Of a stretch of DNA of 34,861 bases, positions 1 to 6,506 are shown piece by piece. Position 1 is the first letter of the stretch. Each line of letters opens with the position of its first letter. Where the stretch lies: NCBI RefSeq assembly GCF_049615385.1, contig NZ_JBMZFL010000019.1; one strand, 5' to 3'. The DNA comes from Aequoribacter sp049615385. Its GTDB lineage: Bacteria; Pseudomonadota; Gammaproteobacteria; Pseudomonadales; Halieaceae. Under the pieces are notes generated by a model. The model saw only the letters and a program-made list of their open reading frames with translations. It searched no databases and had not been told where the DNA came from. A program made the position numbers and the translations under genes.

Positions 1-55
1 GCCAGTCGTATTTGTCCACGTTCCGGGCGGCGTAAGCGATCGCGTTGTCGACATC
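1..55. repeat. Terminal direct repeat, left copy (circular contig overlap)
   Basis: These 55 bases are identical to 34807-34861 at the other end. The open frame for the Sak4-like ATPase runs intact through the repeat when the ends are joined, so the two copies are one locus read twice. A length of exactly 55 fits a de Bruijn assembly k-mer overlap better than a biological terminal repeat. The molecule is therefore circular, or linear and circularly permuted inside virions. Confidence 0.93.
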
Positions 56-253
56 CTGTTCCGTGTCGACCTTGATCTGTGCAAGGTCGTGGTCGGAGAT
101 GGACAGGGTCCCGTTTTCCGCGTTGATGATTAGGGGTCGAGGCACGGTCAGCGCGAGGCGTGTCTTGCCGACCTTCGGCTGCCCATGGATCAGAAACCTA
201 ACAAATTGACTTGCGCCAGTCTCGCGAGTTGAGACTACTTTTACAGAGGTCAT
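1..253 (-). CDS. Sak4-like RecA-fold ATPase, N-terminal part (continues at 34806-34328)
   Basis: This is the N-terminal third of a 243-residue ATPase broken by the contig ends. The ATG at 253-251 overlaps the stop of the upstream 72-residue gene as ATGA. Residues 24-31 are a Walker A loop (GQPKVGKT). After the join, WLFVDS near residue 85 is the Walker B strand. Length and layout match phage Sak4-type single-strand annealing/RecA-like recombinases (AAA, PF13479 type), which load on single-stranded DNA in recombination-dependent replication and usually need an SSB partner. The neighbouring DUF669-like gene and the YqaJ and helicase genes in the same operon fit that role. Function is inferred from motifs and context. 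Confidence 0.85.
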   Translation of the reverse strand, partial: MTSVKVVSTRETGASQFVRFLIHGQPKVGKTRLALTVPRPLIINAENGTLSISDHDLAQIKVDTEQDVDNAIAYAARNVDKYDW

Positions 254-468
254 TCCGTCACCTCGTATCCATATCTTTCAAGGTATTGCTTGGCAGCCTC
301 GACGCGGTCTTTGTCGCCGTAAAGCATCTCATTAACCTGGGCCTCCGCGATGGCGAATGCCTCCTCCGGCGTATCGTTGCCTTCCAGCTCAATTTCGCAA
401 CTGGCGCGAGCGCTCTGATAATTTCCGATGTTCTTTGTTCTTCCGAATTTTACAGACCTCACTTTCAT
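250..468 (-). CDS. Small conserved phage protein, 72 aa
   Basis: The start is placed at the ATG at 468 because GGGAGG lies 7 nt upstream; an ATG 15 nt earlier (483) would put that site inside the gene. The sequence reads as a beta-strand start (KVRSVKFGRT), a NxGNY-type turn, a second strand and a C-terminal amphipathic helix rich in Glu. Small proteins of this pattern are common next to phage recombination genes; no biochemical role is known to me. It overlaps the upstream 58-residue gene and the downstream Sak4-like gene by ATGA at both ends, so it is part of the leftward operon. Confidence 0.78.
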   Translation of the reverse strand: MKVRSVKFGRTKNIGNYQSARASCEIELEGNDTPEEAFAIAEAQVNEMLYGDKDRVEAAKQYLERYGYEVTE

Positions 469-641
469 GACACTACCTCCCATCCACGAAGAGTGGCGGC
501 CTGCTCGGCCTCTTCAATCGCATGGCGCTCGCTAACGCACACCTCTGGCGATGACCAGACTTCTGTTTCATCGTCGACAGACACGATGACAGCAGCACAA
601 AATGATGCGCCAACGTCACATGTAACAATTTCTACTTTCAT
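465..641 (-). CDS. Hypothetical protein, 58 aa, first gene of leftward operon
   Basis: An open frame from the ATG at 641 to TGA at 467-465, ending in ATGA overlap with the next gene. The product begins MKVEIVTCDVGAS, has an acidic middle (VDDETEVW) and ends in a helix with EEAEQAA. A purine-rich stretch (AAAAGGGAAAAGAA) precedes the start. It is supported by the ordered overlap and by lying directly behind the divergent control region at 642-740. I do not recognise the family. Confidence 0.62.
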   Translation of the reverse strand: MKVEIVTCDVGASFCAAVIVSVDDETEVWSSPEVCVSERHAIEEAEQAATLRGWEVVS

Positions 642-740
642 TTCTTTTCCCTTTTCGCGGTGTCACCTTGACACGGCTCCTGGGTCACCGTAACGTGGCA
701 TTGGCATATTGGCAAGCCAACAAAAGAGGAAAATGCAAAA
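642..740. promoter_or_regulatory. Divergent early control region with palindromic operator candidate
   Basis: This 99-bp gap separates the leftward recombination operon from the rightward early operon. Rightward, a perfect TTGACA at 668-673 stands 17 bp before TAACGT at 691-696, a weak but correctly spaced -10. Leftward, TTGCCA and TACGGT are also 17 bp apart, a weaker match. The inverted repeat GTGTCA-CCT-TGACAC at 660-674 overlaps the rightward -35 box. It is a plausible operator for the ribbon-helix-helix protein encoded just downstream, which would then control both operons. Only the sequence elements are seen; binding is inferred. Confidence 0.4.
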
Positions 741-944
741 ATGTCAAAAAAAGAAAAAGACCAAACAAAAACAACAATGAATATCAGCCTTTCGAAAAAG
801 GCCAAGAAAGGCGTTGTCCGCCTCGTGGCCGCGCGGATGCGCAGCGGCGAGAGAACGAGCATGAGTGCGGTTGTGAGTGAAGCAATAGAGCTGCTGTTGA
901 AAAAAGAGAAAGAGGCGCGAGCGGAAGCGCGGGCCGGAAAATGA
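741..944 (+). CDS. Ribbon-helix-helix (CopG/Arc-like) DNA-binding protein
   Basis: A 67-residue basic protein. Residues 12-18 (TMNISLS) form the beta strand of a ribbon-helix-helix fold. Helix 1 (KAKKGVVRLVAARM) and helix 2 (MSAVVSEAIELLL) follow, with the typical S-x-VV-x-EAIE pattern. Such proteins bind as dimers to short palindromes. It is the first gene of the rightward early operon and faces the leftward operon across a palindrome at 660-674, the usual place for an autoregulator. AGAGGA upstream serves as ribosome site. Its stop overlaps the next start as ATGA. It is the only transcription regulator candidate of this type in the genome. Confidence 0.75.
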   Translation: MSKKEKDQTKTTMNISLSKKAKKGVVRLVAARMRSGERTSMSAVVSEAIELLLKKEKEARAEARAGK

Positions 945-1165
945 GTAAACAAAAAACATGTGCGACGTGTCAATGGAATCTTCGATCTGTTTGCCGTCTG
1001 CAGCCACCCTCTCTGGTTGCAGTTGGCGCGGGTATGCGCAGCGCACAGCCATCAGTAAAGAGCGATGATTTTTGCCGGTTCCACAGCGACTCTCTGACCT
1101 CGCTGCGCTTTGTCTGCAAGGACTGCGGGCACCGTCCGTCAACATGTGAGTGCGAGGATGGCTGA
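941..1165 (+). CDS. Cys-rich small protein, probable zinc binding, 74 aa
   Basis: The frame holds CATC at residues 7-10, a Cys at 18 and DDFCRFH near 43-48, the spacing seen in small phage proteins that begin C-x2-C-x-W and end D-x-C-x-x-H. A second cluster, CKDCGHRPSTCEC, lies at the C-terminus. Two zinc sites are therefore possible. It overlaps the RHH gene by 4 nt and the primase start by 8 nt, so it is translated with both. Function is unknown; a protein or nucleic acid binding role is only a guess. Confidence 0.72.
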   Translation: MSKQKTCATCQWNLRSVCRLQPPSLVAVGAGMRSAQPSVKSDDFCRFHSDSLTSLRFVCKDCGHRPSTCECEDG

Positions 1166-3320
1166 GGTCGCTGACGAGGCGCTGGCGCTGGCTGCGGCCG
1201 GCTTTGCTGTCTTTCCGTGTCACTCGATACGAGACGGGCGTTGCTCGTGTGGGCAAGAGTGCGGCAGCCCGGCGAAGCATCCGCGTGTGCGCAAGGGCTG
1301 CCTTGAGGCAACCACCGACAGTGGGCAAGTGGGCAAGTGGTGGGCGCAATGGCCTGATGCGAACATCGGGCTTGCGACCGGCAAGAAGCATGGGATCTGG
1401 GTTCTGGATGTAGATCGCCGGGAGAACAAAGATGGCTTTCTTTGGCTTGAGGCGATGAGCGGATTACAGGGAATGCCGCATGTCCCCAGCGCTATTACGC
1501 CCAGCGGTGGAGCGCACTTTTTCTTTTCGTACCCGGCGGACGGGCGCGCGGTGAGGCAGGGTAGCGACAGGCCGGCCAAGGGCGTCGATGTTCGGAGCGA
1601 TGGTGGGTACGTGATCGCCGCGCCGTCGAACCATGCCCATGGCGGGATCTACGCCTGGGAGGATGCTCCGCACGAGTGGGACGCGGAGATACCGCAAGCG
1701 CCCGAATGGCTTCTTGAAATGGTCTGCGGCGAAGTCGTTGACAAGGGGGTCGGTGACAAGACAAAGGTCGTCATCCCAATGGATGACGAGGAGATCGCAG
1801 AGATCAGGTCTGCGCTTTCCTTTGTTAACCCTGACGATCGAGACGTGTGGCGCAACGTTGGCTTTGCGCTGCATTCAGAGCACGCGGATCACATTGGCTT
1901 TGCCATATGGGACGAGTGGTCGAAAGCCAGCACAAAATATGAGCCGCGCCGTCAACGCTACGAATGGAATCGCTACGATTCCGGTGGCGGCATCGGCATG
2001 GCCACCCTGTTTAAATACGCGATCGATGCTGGGTGGTCGAAACCCGAGCGATCTTTTTCTGTCGACGAGCTACGTCTTTGGGAGCCAAGCGCCGACATAG
2101 CTCCACTGGAGTCCTCGCACTGGAGTGTGCCCGGACTTCTGGGCGAGATCGTTGCGTGGATTCTCTCGACGGCACTCTACCCTCGGCCACGGCTAGCGCT
2201 TGGCGCGGCGATTTCGATGCTTGGGGCGATGTATGGGCGACGGTATGCGAGCGAAACGAACGCACGGACGAACGTTTTTTGCGTCGGAGTGGCGCCCAGC
2301 GGCAGCGGCAAAGACCACGCGATCGGTTGCATATCGACTTTATTGGACCGGTCGGGGTGCGGAGAAATAGAGGGCGGGTCGTCCTACACATCTGGCGCTG
2401 CGCTGTTAGCGGCGATGAACCGGACGGCGTCGCGTGAGCCGTTGATGTTGTGCCAAATCGACGAATTCGGAAAAATGTTGGCGGCGATGGGCCGACCTGG
2501 GGCGAACTCGCGAGCGGACATTCCCGCCGAGCTCATGAAGATTTATTCTTCTCCGCACCGGATCATGCGCGGCACGGAATACGCGGGGCGTGAACGTATC
2601 GACCTAATGCAACCGCATCTCTGCGTGCACGGCACGACGACGCCGGAGGCTTTTTTCTCGTCGATGTCCTCGGTAGAGACGGTGGACGGGTTCTTGAATC
2701 GCCTGATCGCATTCACGGAGCCCACAGATTGGCCTGACGAGCAAGCGCCGGCACCGCGTGATCCGCCTGACGCGCTCGTGGCTGCTGTCGCAAAGGCGAA
2801 GGACCATGCCGACGATCAAATATCCCTGCCTGGTGTAATGACTCCGTCGCCGCTTGTCGTCACCTATCGCCTAGGCGCCAAAGCCGTTCTTTCCGAGCTC
2901 GATTCGCGAATAAAGAAAAAGCGCGCCGGCCACCTCGGCGCACTCTGGGCCAGGTCGAAAGAGCAGGCGATAAAGCTGGCGCTGATTCGCGCCGTTGGTA
3001 TGGACGGGGTGCGACCGTCGATCTCCGACGAGGACATGCGCTGGGCTTGCGACGTTATCTGGCGTCTCACTGCTGCGACGGAGGCGTCCTGTGCCGACCG
3101 TATAGGCGACAACGACCACGAGCGACAGCTCAAGCGTGTGCTGCAATTTGTGCGCGACGCAGGGAAAACTGGGTGCAGGCACCGCGCGTTGACGCGTGGC
3201 ACGAGGTCAATTCGTCCAGACCTTAGAGGGAAAATTCTAGAGGATTTACAGGACAGCGGCGACATTGCCGTGAAAAAGGAGGGAAGATCAAATGTCTATT
3301 TTGCAACGCGCGGGGAGTGA
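1158..3320 (+). CDS. Bifunctional primase-polymerase with PriCT-2 and DUF3987-like ATPase domains
   Basis: A 720-residue replication protein. Residues 1-200 are a prim-pol domain: a Cys/His knot (CHS, CSCGQEC, KHP, 21-42), the catalytic pair in LDVD (D84, D86), SGGAH at 116-120 and GVDVRSDGGYVIAAPS. Residues near 215-300 (SALSFVNPDDRDVW ... GGGIGMATLFKYA) match PriCT-2. The C-terminal half has a Walker A loop (GVAPSGSGKD, about 377-386) and a Walker B strand (LMLCQIDEF, about 430), as in DUF3987-type helicase-like domains. It probably primes and unwinds at the phage origin. The ATG at 1158 is chosen over one at 1110 because the prim-pol domain begins right after it; the first 16 codons of the longer frame overlap the upstream gene. 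Confidence 0.9.
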   Translation: MAEVADEALALAAAGFAVFPCHSIRDGRCSCGQECGSPAKHPRVRKGCLEATTDSGQVGKWWAQWPDANIGLATGKKHGIWVLDVDRRENKDGFLWLEAMSGLQGMPHVPSAITPSGGAHFFFSYPADGRAVRQGSDRPAKGVDVRSDGGYVIAAPSNHAHGGIYAWEDAPHEWDAEIPQAPEWLLEMVCGEVVDKGVGDKTKVVIPMDDEEIAEIRSALSFVNPDDRDVWRNVGFALHSEHADHIGFAIWDEWSKASTKYEPRRQRYEWNRYDSGGGIGMATLFKYAIDAGWSKPERSFSVDELRLWEPSADIAPLESSHWSVPGLLGEIVAWILSTALYPRPRLALGAAISMLGAMYGRRYASETNARTNVFCVGVAPSGSGKDHAIGCISTLLDRSGCGEIEGGSSYTSGAALLAAMNRTASREPLMLCQIDEFGKMLAAMGRPGANSRADIPAELMKIYSSPHRIMRGTEYAGRERIDLMQPHLCVHGTTTPEAFFSSMSSVETVDGFLNRLIAFTEPTDWPDEQAPAPRDPPDALVAAVAKAKDHADDQISLPGVMTPSPLVVTYRLGAKAVLSELDSRIKKKRAGHLGALWARSKEQAIKLALIRAVGMDGVRPSISDEDMRWACDVIWRLTAATEASCADRIGDNDHERQLKRVLQFVRDAGKTGCRHRALTRGTRSIRPDLRGKILEDLQDSGDIAVKKEGRSNVYFATRGE

Positions 3321-3323
3321 GGG

Positions 3324-3674
3324 ATGAGCGAAGGAAAAACGCAACGCTTCATGCCGGGAACCACCATGCGGTATAGCGGCAACGTGAGAGAAAAAGAGAA
3401 CCTTCGCGCTGAGATCGACGCGGCTCACGCAAGGGCAAAGACTGACGCAGATCGTATTGCTGACCTTGAGCGGCAAAACAGGAATGCGGAGCGGGTAATT
3501 GTGGAGCTATCTAGCTACGTCGCTAAACATGGCGTGATTGAGGGGGTTCGCGCGGCGGCTGCCGTTGGCGGGCTGCGTGCGCCATATGTAGACGAGAATA
3601 TAATTCACGCCGTGATCTGTCGCGCAATGGAAGAATACGACCGGGTCATGGAGGAGAAAAAAAATGGAGAATAG
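3324..3674 (+). CDS. Hypothetical coiled-coil protein, 116 aa
   Basis: Starts 3 nt after the primase stop, with GAGGG just upstream. Residues about 20-65 (KENLRAEIDAAHARAK ... DLERQNRNAERVIVEL) form a clear heptad-patterned coiled coil. The C-terminal half contains VAKHGVIEGVRAAAAV and a charged tail ending in EEKKNGE. The position behind the primase suggests an accessory replication role, but no family is recognised. It overlaps the next gene by 11 nt. Confidence 0.7.
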   Translation: MSEGKTQRFMPGTTMRYSGNVREKENLRAEIDAAHARAKTDADRIADLERQNRNAERVIVELSSYVAKHGVIEGVRAAAAVGGLRAPYVDENIIHAVICRAMEEYDRVMEEKKNGE

Positions 3675-3987
3675 AGATTCTTTATGCGAAAAGGATGGAG
3701 CAACCATCAATATTGAATATGACGATTACAGGATGATTTTTTCCGTAATCAGCACGGGGCATCACGCTGAGGCCAGAGGCGATTGCATCGTCAAGGGCCA
3801 AATAAAGTGGGACGGGTGTTCAGACTTTGAATTTTATCCAGGCGGCAACATTCACTGCTGCGGCTTTCCTGACGCGGAAAGGCTTTTCCGGATCATAAAA
3901 AAACTTCACTCGATAGCGGTCTATGTGATTGGAAACGCAGACGAGGATCTTTTTAACTTGAAGTCCGAGGGGGATAGAAATGACTGA
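3664..3987 (+). CDS. Hypothetical protein, 107 aa
   Basis: Starts inside the end of the coiled-coil gene, with GGAGAAAAAAA immediately upstream. The product alternates short beta-type strands (INIEYDDYRMIFSVIS, GDCIVKGQIKW, FEFYPGGNIHCC) and ends in a helix, which suggests a small alpha/beta fold. Local composition is more A/T-rich than the flanking genes. No known domain is recognised. Confidence 0.68.
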   Translation: MENRDSLCEKDGATINIEYDDYRMIFSVISTGHHAEARGDCIVKGQIKWDGCSDFEFYPGGNIHCCGFPDAERLFRIIKKLHSIAVYVIGNADEDLFNLKSEGDRND

Positions 3988-4126
3988 AGCGTATACCGAC
4001 GTGAGCCTAATGGTGAGCAAGCTCCCAGAGGATCTCGTGCTATATAATCTCATTTTCCAGATATGTGAGCTGGGGCGGGAGGCATCTTGCCAGCAAATTG
4101 CGGGGACAATGACGGCGTCGGCATAG
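3980..4126 (+). CDS. Hypothetical small helical protein, 48 aa
   Basis: Short frame from the ATG at 3980, overlapping the previous stop by 8 nt, to TAG at 4124-4126. It reads MTEAYTDVSLMVSKLPED and then a hydrophobic/charged helix (LVLYNLIFQICELGREA). The GAGGGGGATAGA stretch upstream is a good ribosome site. Its 3' part overlaps the TTG-started next gene by 40 nt. Support is the start site and tight packing; function unknown. Confidence 0.5.
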   Translation: MTEAYTDVSLMVSKLPEDLVLYNLIFQICELGREASCQQIAGTMTASA

Positions 4127-4386
4127 ACACGGCCGCAAGCGCGCTAAGGGATCCGATGCGAATCTGCGGCGTTCTCGCCCTGTCTCATCTGACGGCGCTC
4201 AACATGCTGGAGAGCCAGATGTATATCCGAAGGATTGTCTCAATGACGGGCGATATAATCGGCTATCAGGTGACGCCGTCGACGGTGCGTCTAATGGCCC
4301 AATCGATTGGCGACATGGATCGGAAGGATGCAGACGCGATGCCTGAATGGGTAAGGGATATCGCCAGGAGAAGGGGGTGGCTGTGA
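4087..4386 (+). CDS. Hypothetical protein, up to 99 aa
   Basis: The longest start is TTG at 4087, with GGGAGG 4 nt upstream. An ATG at 4156 with AAGGGA in front would give 76 residues starting MRICGVLALS and would avoid the 40-nt overlap with the preceding small gene. The body (LTALNMLESQMYIRRIVS) is helical, followed by GDIIGYQVTPSTVRLMAQS and a basic end, ARRRGWL. I do not recognise it. It ends in a TGATG overlap with the next gene. Confidence 0.55.
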   Translation: MPANCGDNDGVGIDTAASALRDPMRICGVLALSHLTALNMLESQMYIRRIVSMTGDIIGYQVTPSTVRLMAQSIGDMDRKDADAMPEWVRDIARRRGWL

Positions 4387-4583
4387 TGGCAGGCAGATAT
4401 AATAAGACATCTGCGACGGTCGGAATGGCAGATCAAGAGCACAGATGGGCAGATCTACATTGCGACATTGCCTGGAGCTCGGAAGACAGAGATTTGGGCA
4501 TGTCAGCATTGGTCATATTTGTTTTTTGGCTGCTGCCTCTGTGGTTGTTGATGTGCTTCCTTTTCCTTAGGCAGGGTCCCTAA
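4386..4583 (+). CDS. Small single-pass membrane protein, 65 aa, last gene of early rightward operon
   Basis: The ATG at 4386 shares its A with the previous stop. The N-terminal half is polar. Residues about 42-62 (ALVIFVFWLLPLWLLMCF) form one long hydrophobic segment, so the protein should be anchored by its C-terminus. Its last 17 bp overlap the end of the leftward gene at 4567-4764 tail to tail. Early phage membrane peptides can act in superinfection exclusion or host takeover, but nothing here proves that. Confidence 0.5.
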   Translation: MAGRYNKTSATVGMADQEHRWADLHCDIAWSSEDRDLGMSALVIFVFWLLPLWLLMCFLFLRQGP

Positions 4584-4764
4584 GCACCCAACCTAGAGCC
4601 TCTTCCACGGCGTCCTCTCTTGTTGCCAGCGGCCCAAAATAACCGCCGCGCACCGGGTAGAGGGCGCCGTCGCTACTTTGGTAGAGCCATCCATCGTCAA
4701 CGGGCCATACACCGAAGCCGATGACATTGTTAGCGCTTACGGCCTGTATGATCTGCCGTTCCAA
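4567..4764 (-). CDS. Hypothetical small protein, about 65 aa, downstream of phosphoesterase
   Basis: The open frame extends up to 4851, but the part before 4764 shadows the phosphoesterase gene. The likely start is TTG at 4764, overlapping the phosphoesterase end by 28 nt, with AAGGACGGAAAG upstream. The product reads FGVWPVDDGWLYQSSDG then ALYPVRGGYFGPLATREDA and ends in a short helix: aromatic strands followed by a helix, typical of small phage proteins of unknown role. Start choice is uncertain, and no ATG or GTG exists in the useful range. Confidence 0.5.
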   Translation of the reverse strand: MERQIIQAVSANNVIGFGVWPVDDGWLYQSSDGALYPVRGGYFGPLATREDAVEEALGWVLRDPA

Positions 4765-5768
4765 ATAAACTTTCCGTCCTTGGCGAGGATCATTTGCAAG
4801 GTAAAGTCGCCTTCGTCGTCGTACTCGTGGACGCTGAAACCATTTGTCCATCCGCTGGGCTTACCATTGAGCCAAGCAGCGTCGAGGGTACGCATGCACG
4901 GCAAGACGTAGGCCGCGCGGATATTGTTTTCGCCGTCCGGCATCGTGAACACTTGCGGGCGGTGAACATGACCGCAGGCGATCGAGAAGCCGTACTTGGT
5001 TAGGTGGGTCTTGGCGGCGTTGTCGCTGGCCCAGTATCCGTGGACGAAGCGGAGCTTGCCGCGCCGAATCATGCGGCCCTCTTTTACCCACCCGATGCCC
5101 AGGTCGTTCAACCCGAGCATGTGCGGGACATCAAGGATGGACGCGACACGCGGCAGGACCGCCGAGCCTGCACGTTTGGGGCGCGTCTCGTGGTTGCCCT
5201 CAGCGTAGGTGAACCGAGCGTTAGGGGCGTGCCTGCGCAGCACCTCAAGGGCTTGGCGGTTGTCCTCAAGGTCCTGGCGCAGCGTTGGCGTGTCTGCGGC
5301 GGAGCCGTGTTGGCTCATGCTCTCATACTCGCCGAAATCGCCAAGAATCAAGATCTCGTCAGGCTTATTGTCCAAGATCCACCGAAGCGCGGTTTGCCAC
5401 AACAGAGGGCACTGGTCAGGTACGTGGACGTCGTTGATCACCATAACGCGCTTGACCTGCCCGGGCGGAGCTCTCTCGATCGATATCGCAGCCTCGCAAT
5501 CCTCGGTGGATGACACAGGCGCCTTACTGTGAAGCATTGACGGTCGCATGGGCGACGTTGGCGCCTCGGAGTAGTCCACAGCGTCAGGCATATCGCTTAC
5601 GCTCGCGAACACATCGTCGATGACTGTCTCGTTCCCCGATGGGACATGGTAGCGGTACCTATTGCCAACCAGTGTGCGGTCGAGGTCACCCTTGTCGCCG
5701 GCACGGCGTACTTGGTCTGTGGACCATCCCAGCGCCGTGGCGGCTTCGGAGCGGGACAGCCACGGCAT
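4737..5768 (-). CDS. Calcineurin-like metallophosphoesterase with N-terminal helix-turn-helix
   Basis: A 343-residue protein. The ATG at 5768 shares one base with the stop of the upstream membrane gene. Residues about 1-45 (LSRSEAATALGWSTDQVRRA ... GNRYRY) look like a MerR/excisionase-type DNA-binding helix-turn-helix. The rest has the ordered metal ligands of metallophosphoesterases: NDVHVPD (DxH), GDFGEYES, GNHETRP and CGHVHRP (GHxH), with HGYW before the last. Phage enzymes of this family can be nucleases or phosphatases; fusion to a DNA-binding head favours a DNA-directed nuclease, which is inference. It is the main gene of the short leftward operon next to the origin region. Confidence 0.82.
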   Translation of the reverse strand: MPWLSRSEAATALGWSTDQVRRAGDKGDLDRTLVGNRYRYHVPSGNETVIDDVFASVSDMPDAVDYSEAPTSPMRPSMLHSKAPVSSTEDCEAAISIERAPPGQVKRVMVINDVHVPDQCPLLWQTALRWILDNKPDEILILGDFGEYESMSQHGSAADTPTLRQDLEDNRQALEVLRRHAPNARFTYAEGNHETRPKRAGSAVLPRVASILDVPHMLGLNDLGIGWVKEGRMIRRGKLRFVHGYWASDNAAKTHLTKYGFSIACGHVHRPQVFTMPDGENNIRAAYVLPCMRTLDAAWLNGKPSGWTNGFSVHEYDDEGDFTLQMILAKDGKFIWNGRSYRP

Positions 5769-6091
5769 CAGTCGTCCATTGCCGCGGCAAGCAGGGTTGA
5801 AATCTTGCCGTCCCCTTCGGCGCAAAGTTGTTCACACTGCCTCATGCGATCGTCGATGGAACCGCAAGAGTCCTCGATGCGTTGCATACGCTCGTCGAGA
5901 CGCATTTGCTCACGTCGGAATGACAAGTCGAGATTCTCAACTTCGCTTTGACCGCGCGTGACAATGAACACGCCCGCCATTAGCGAGATCTCAACAACCA
6001 AGAAGAAGACAAATTCAAGCCACACGCCCAAAGAGTACCAGCCGGGCGCCCAGAACCGCAAACCGCCGGCACGTAAAAAACCCGCACCCAA
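5768..6091 (-). CDS. Membrane-anchored coiled-coil protein, up to 107 aa
   Basis: The segment WLEFVFFLVVEISLMAGVFIV is a transmembrane helix, followed by heptad-like sequence (ENLDLSFRREQMRLDERM) and a cysteine-containing coiled tail. The layout resembles holin-associated or spanin-like phage proteins, but the leftward position beside the origin argues against a standard late lysis gene. The TTG start at 6091 lies inside a terminator hairpin and lacks a ribosome site. GTG at 6025 would give 85 residues beginning at the membrane helix. The frame stays hydrophobic upstream of 6091 but has no ATG there. Start therefore uncertain; function unknown. Confidence 0.55.
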   Translation of the reverse strand: MGAGFLRAGGLRFWAPGWYSLGVWLEFVFFLVVEISLMAGVFIVTRGQSEVENLDLSFRREQMRLDERMQRIEDSCGSIDDRMRQCEQLCAEGDGKISTLLAAAMDD

Positions 6092-6110
6092 AAGAATGAT
6101 CAGGTGCGGG
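6075..6110 (-). terminator. Intrinsic terminator/attenuator for leftward transcription
   Basis: CCCGCACC at 6081-6088 pairs perfectly with GGTGCGGG at 6103-6110 across a 14-nt loop. On the leftward strand the stem is followed at once by six T residues (6080-6075). This is a textbook rho-independent terminator. It sits about 25-30 bp downstream of a leftward promoter candidate and in front of the leftward three-gene operon, so it would either attenuate that operon or end a short untranslated RNA. Confidence 0.72.
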
Positions 6111-6141
6111 CCAAGGAAAAGCCATGAGAGCGGCTCACAGC

Positions 6142-6169
6142 AGCATAGTCAGTAATCTTTTTTTGGCAA
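6142..6169 (-). promoter_or_regulatory. Leftward promoter candidate next to iteron
   Basis: On the minus strand TTGCCA (6169-6164, 5 of 6 to consensus) stands 16 bp before TATGCT (6147-6142, 4 of 6). Initiation would fall near 6135. The -35 box abuts the first AAGTGTCCCG copy (6169-6178), so a protein bound to the iterons could block it. Downstream lies the terminator at 6110-6075. Confidence 0.45.
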
Positions 6170-6248
6170 AGTGTCCCGTTTGGCTTGTAAGTGTCCCGAA
6201 TGCGTGTAACCATGTGAAATGGTTGGTCTTTGTCTGTTAAGTGTCCTG

Positions 6249-6275
6249 AAGTGTCCCGATAAAAATGGGACACTT
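6249..6275. repeat. Iteron hairpin 1 (9-9-9)
   Basis: AAGTGTCCC at 6249-6257 and GGGACACTT at 6267-6275 form a perfect 9-bp stem around a 9-nt loop, GATAAAAAT. The same arm sequence and loop length recur at 6480-6506, so the geometry is selected and not chance. Confidence 0.8.
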
Positions 6276-6334
6276 AACATCAACGATTCCGGATAGTTAA
6301 AGCCAAAAAACCCTAAGTGTCCCGGTTTTCAGTG

Positions 6335-6360
6335 ACCCTCTTGTTTCTCAACAGGAGGGT
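6335..6360. repeat. 11-bp stem-loop in origin region
   Basis: ACCCTCTTGTT (6335-6345) pairs with AACAGGAGGGT (6350-6360), one pair being G-T, across a 4-nt TCTC loop. No T-run follows on either strand, so it is not an intrinsic terminator. It sits between the left iterons and the A/T tract and might serve single-strand initiation, be a protein site or be an RNA structure. Confidence 0.6.
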
Positions 6361-6407
6361 ACCCCTGTGGACACCGGGACAGCAACCTGGGATTCCTGGG
6401 ATCTCTC

Positions 6408-6447
6408 TTATATATAAATAAAAAAATATATATATATTATATATATA
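6408..6447. other. A/T-only tract, DNA unwinding element candidate
   Basis: Forty consecutive A or T bases, mostly TA steps, in a genome that is otherwise G/C-rich. TA-rich DNA melts easily, and the tract lies between two groups of iterons. Two direct CCTACAT copies (6459-6465, 6469-6475) follow it. Confidence 0.7.
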
Positions 6448-6479
6448 CGTAACTATAGCCTACATTTCCCTACATGCTG

Positions 6480-6506
6480 AAGTGTCCCGATTGTGGTGGG
6501 ACACTT
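6480..6506. repeat. Iteron hairpin 2 (9-9-9)
   Basis: AAGTGTCCC at 6480-6488, loop GATTGTGGT, GGGACACTT at 6498-6506. Arms are identical to hairpin 1 while the loop differs except for its GAT start and final T, which points to selection on the arms. Confidence 0.8.

Noticed and set aside
1..55. True terminal redundancy or cos end
   Set aside because: The repeat lies inside an intact coding frame and has the length of an assembly k-mer, so a biological end is less likely, though a permuted genome is possible.
5004..5513. Plus-strand frame of 169 codons opposite the phosphoesterase
   Set aside because: It is antisense to a gene with complete metal-binding motifs and shows no domain.
6335..6360. 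Terminator at the 11-bp stem
   Set aside because: There is no T-run on either strand after the stem.
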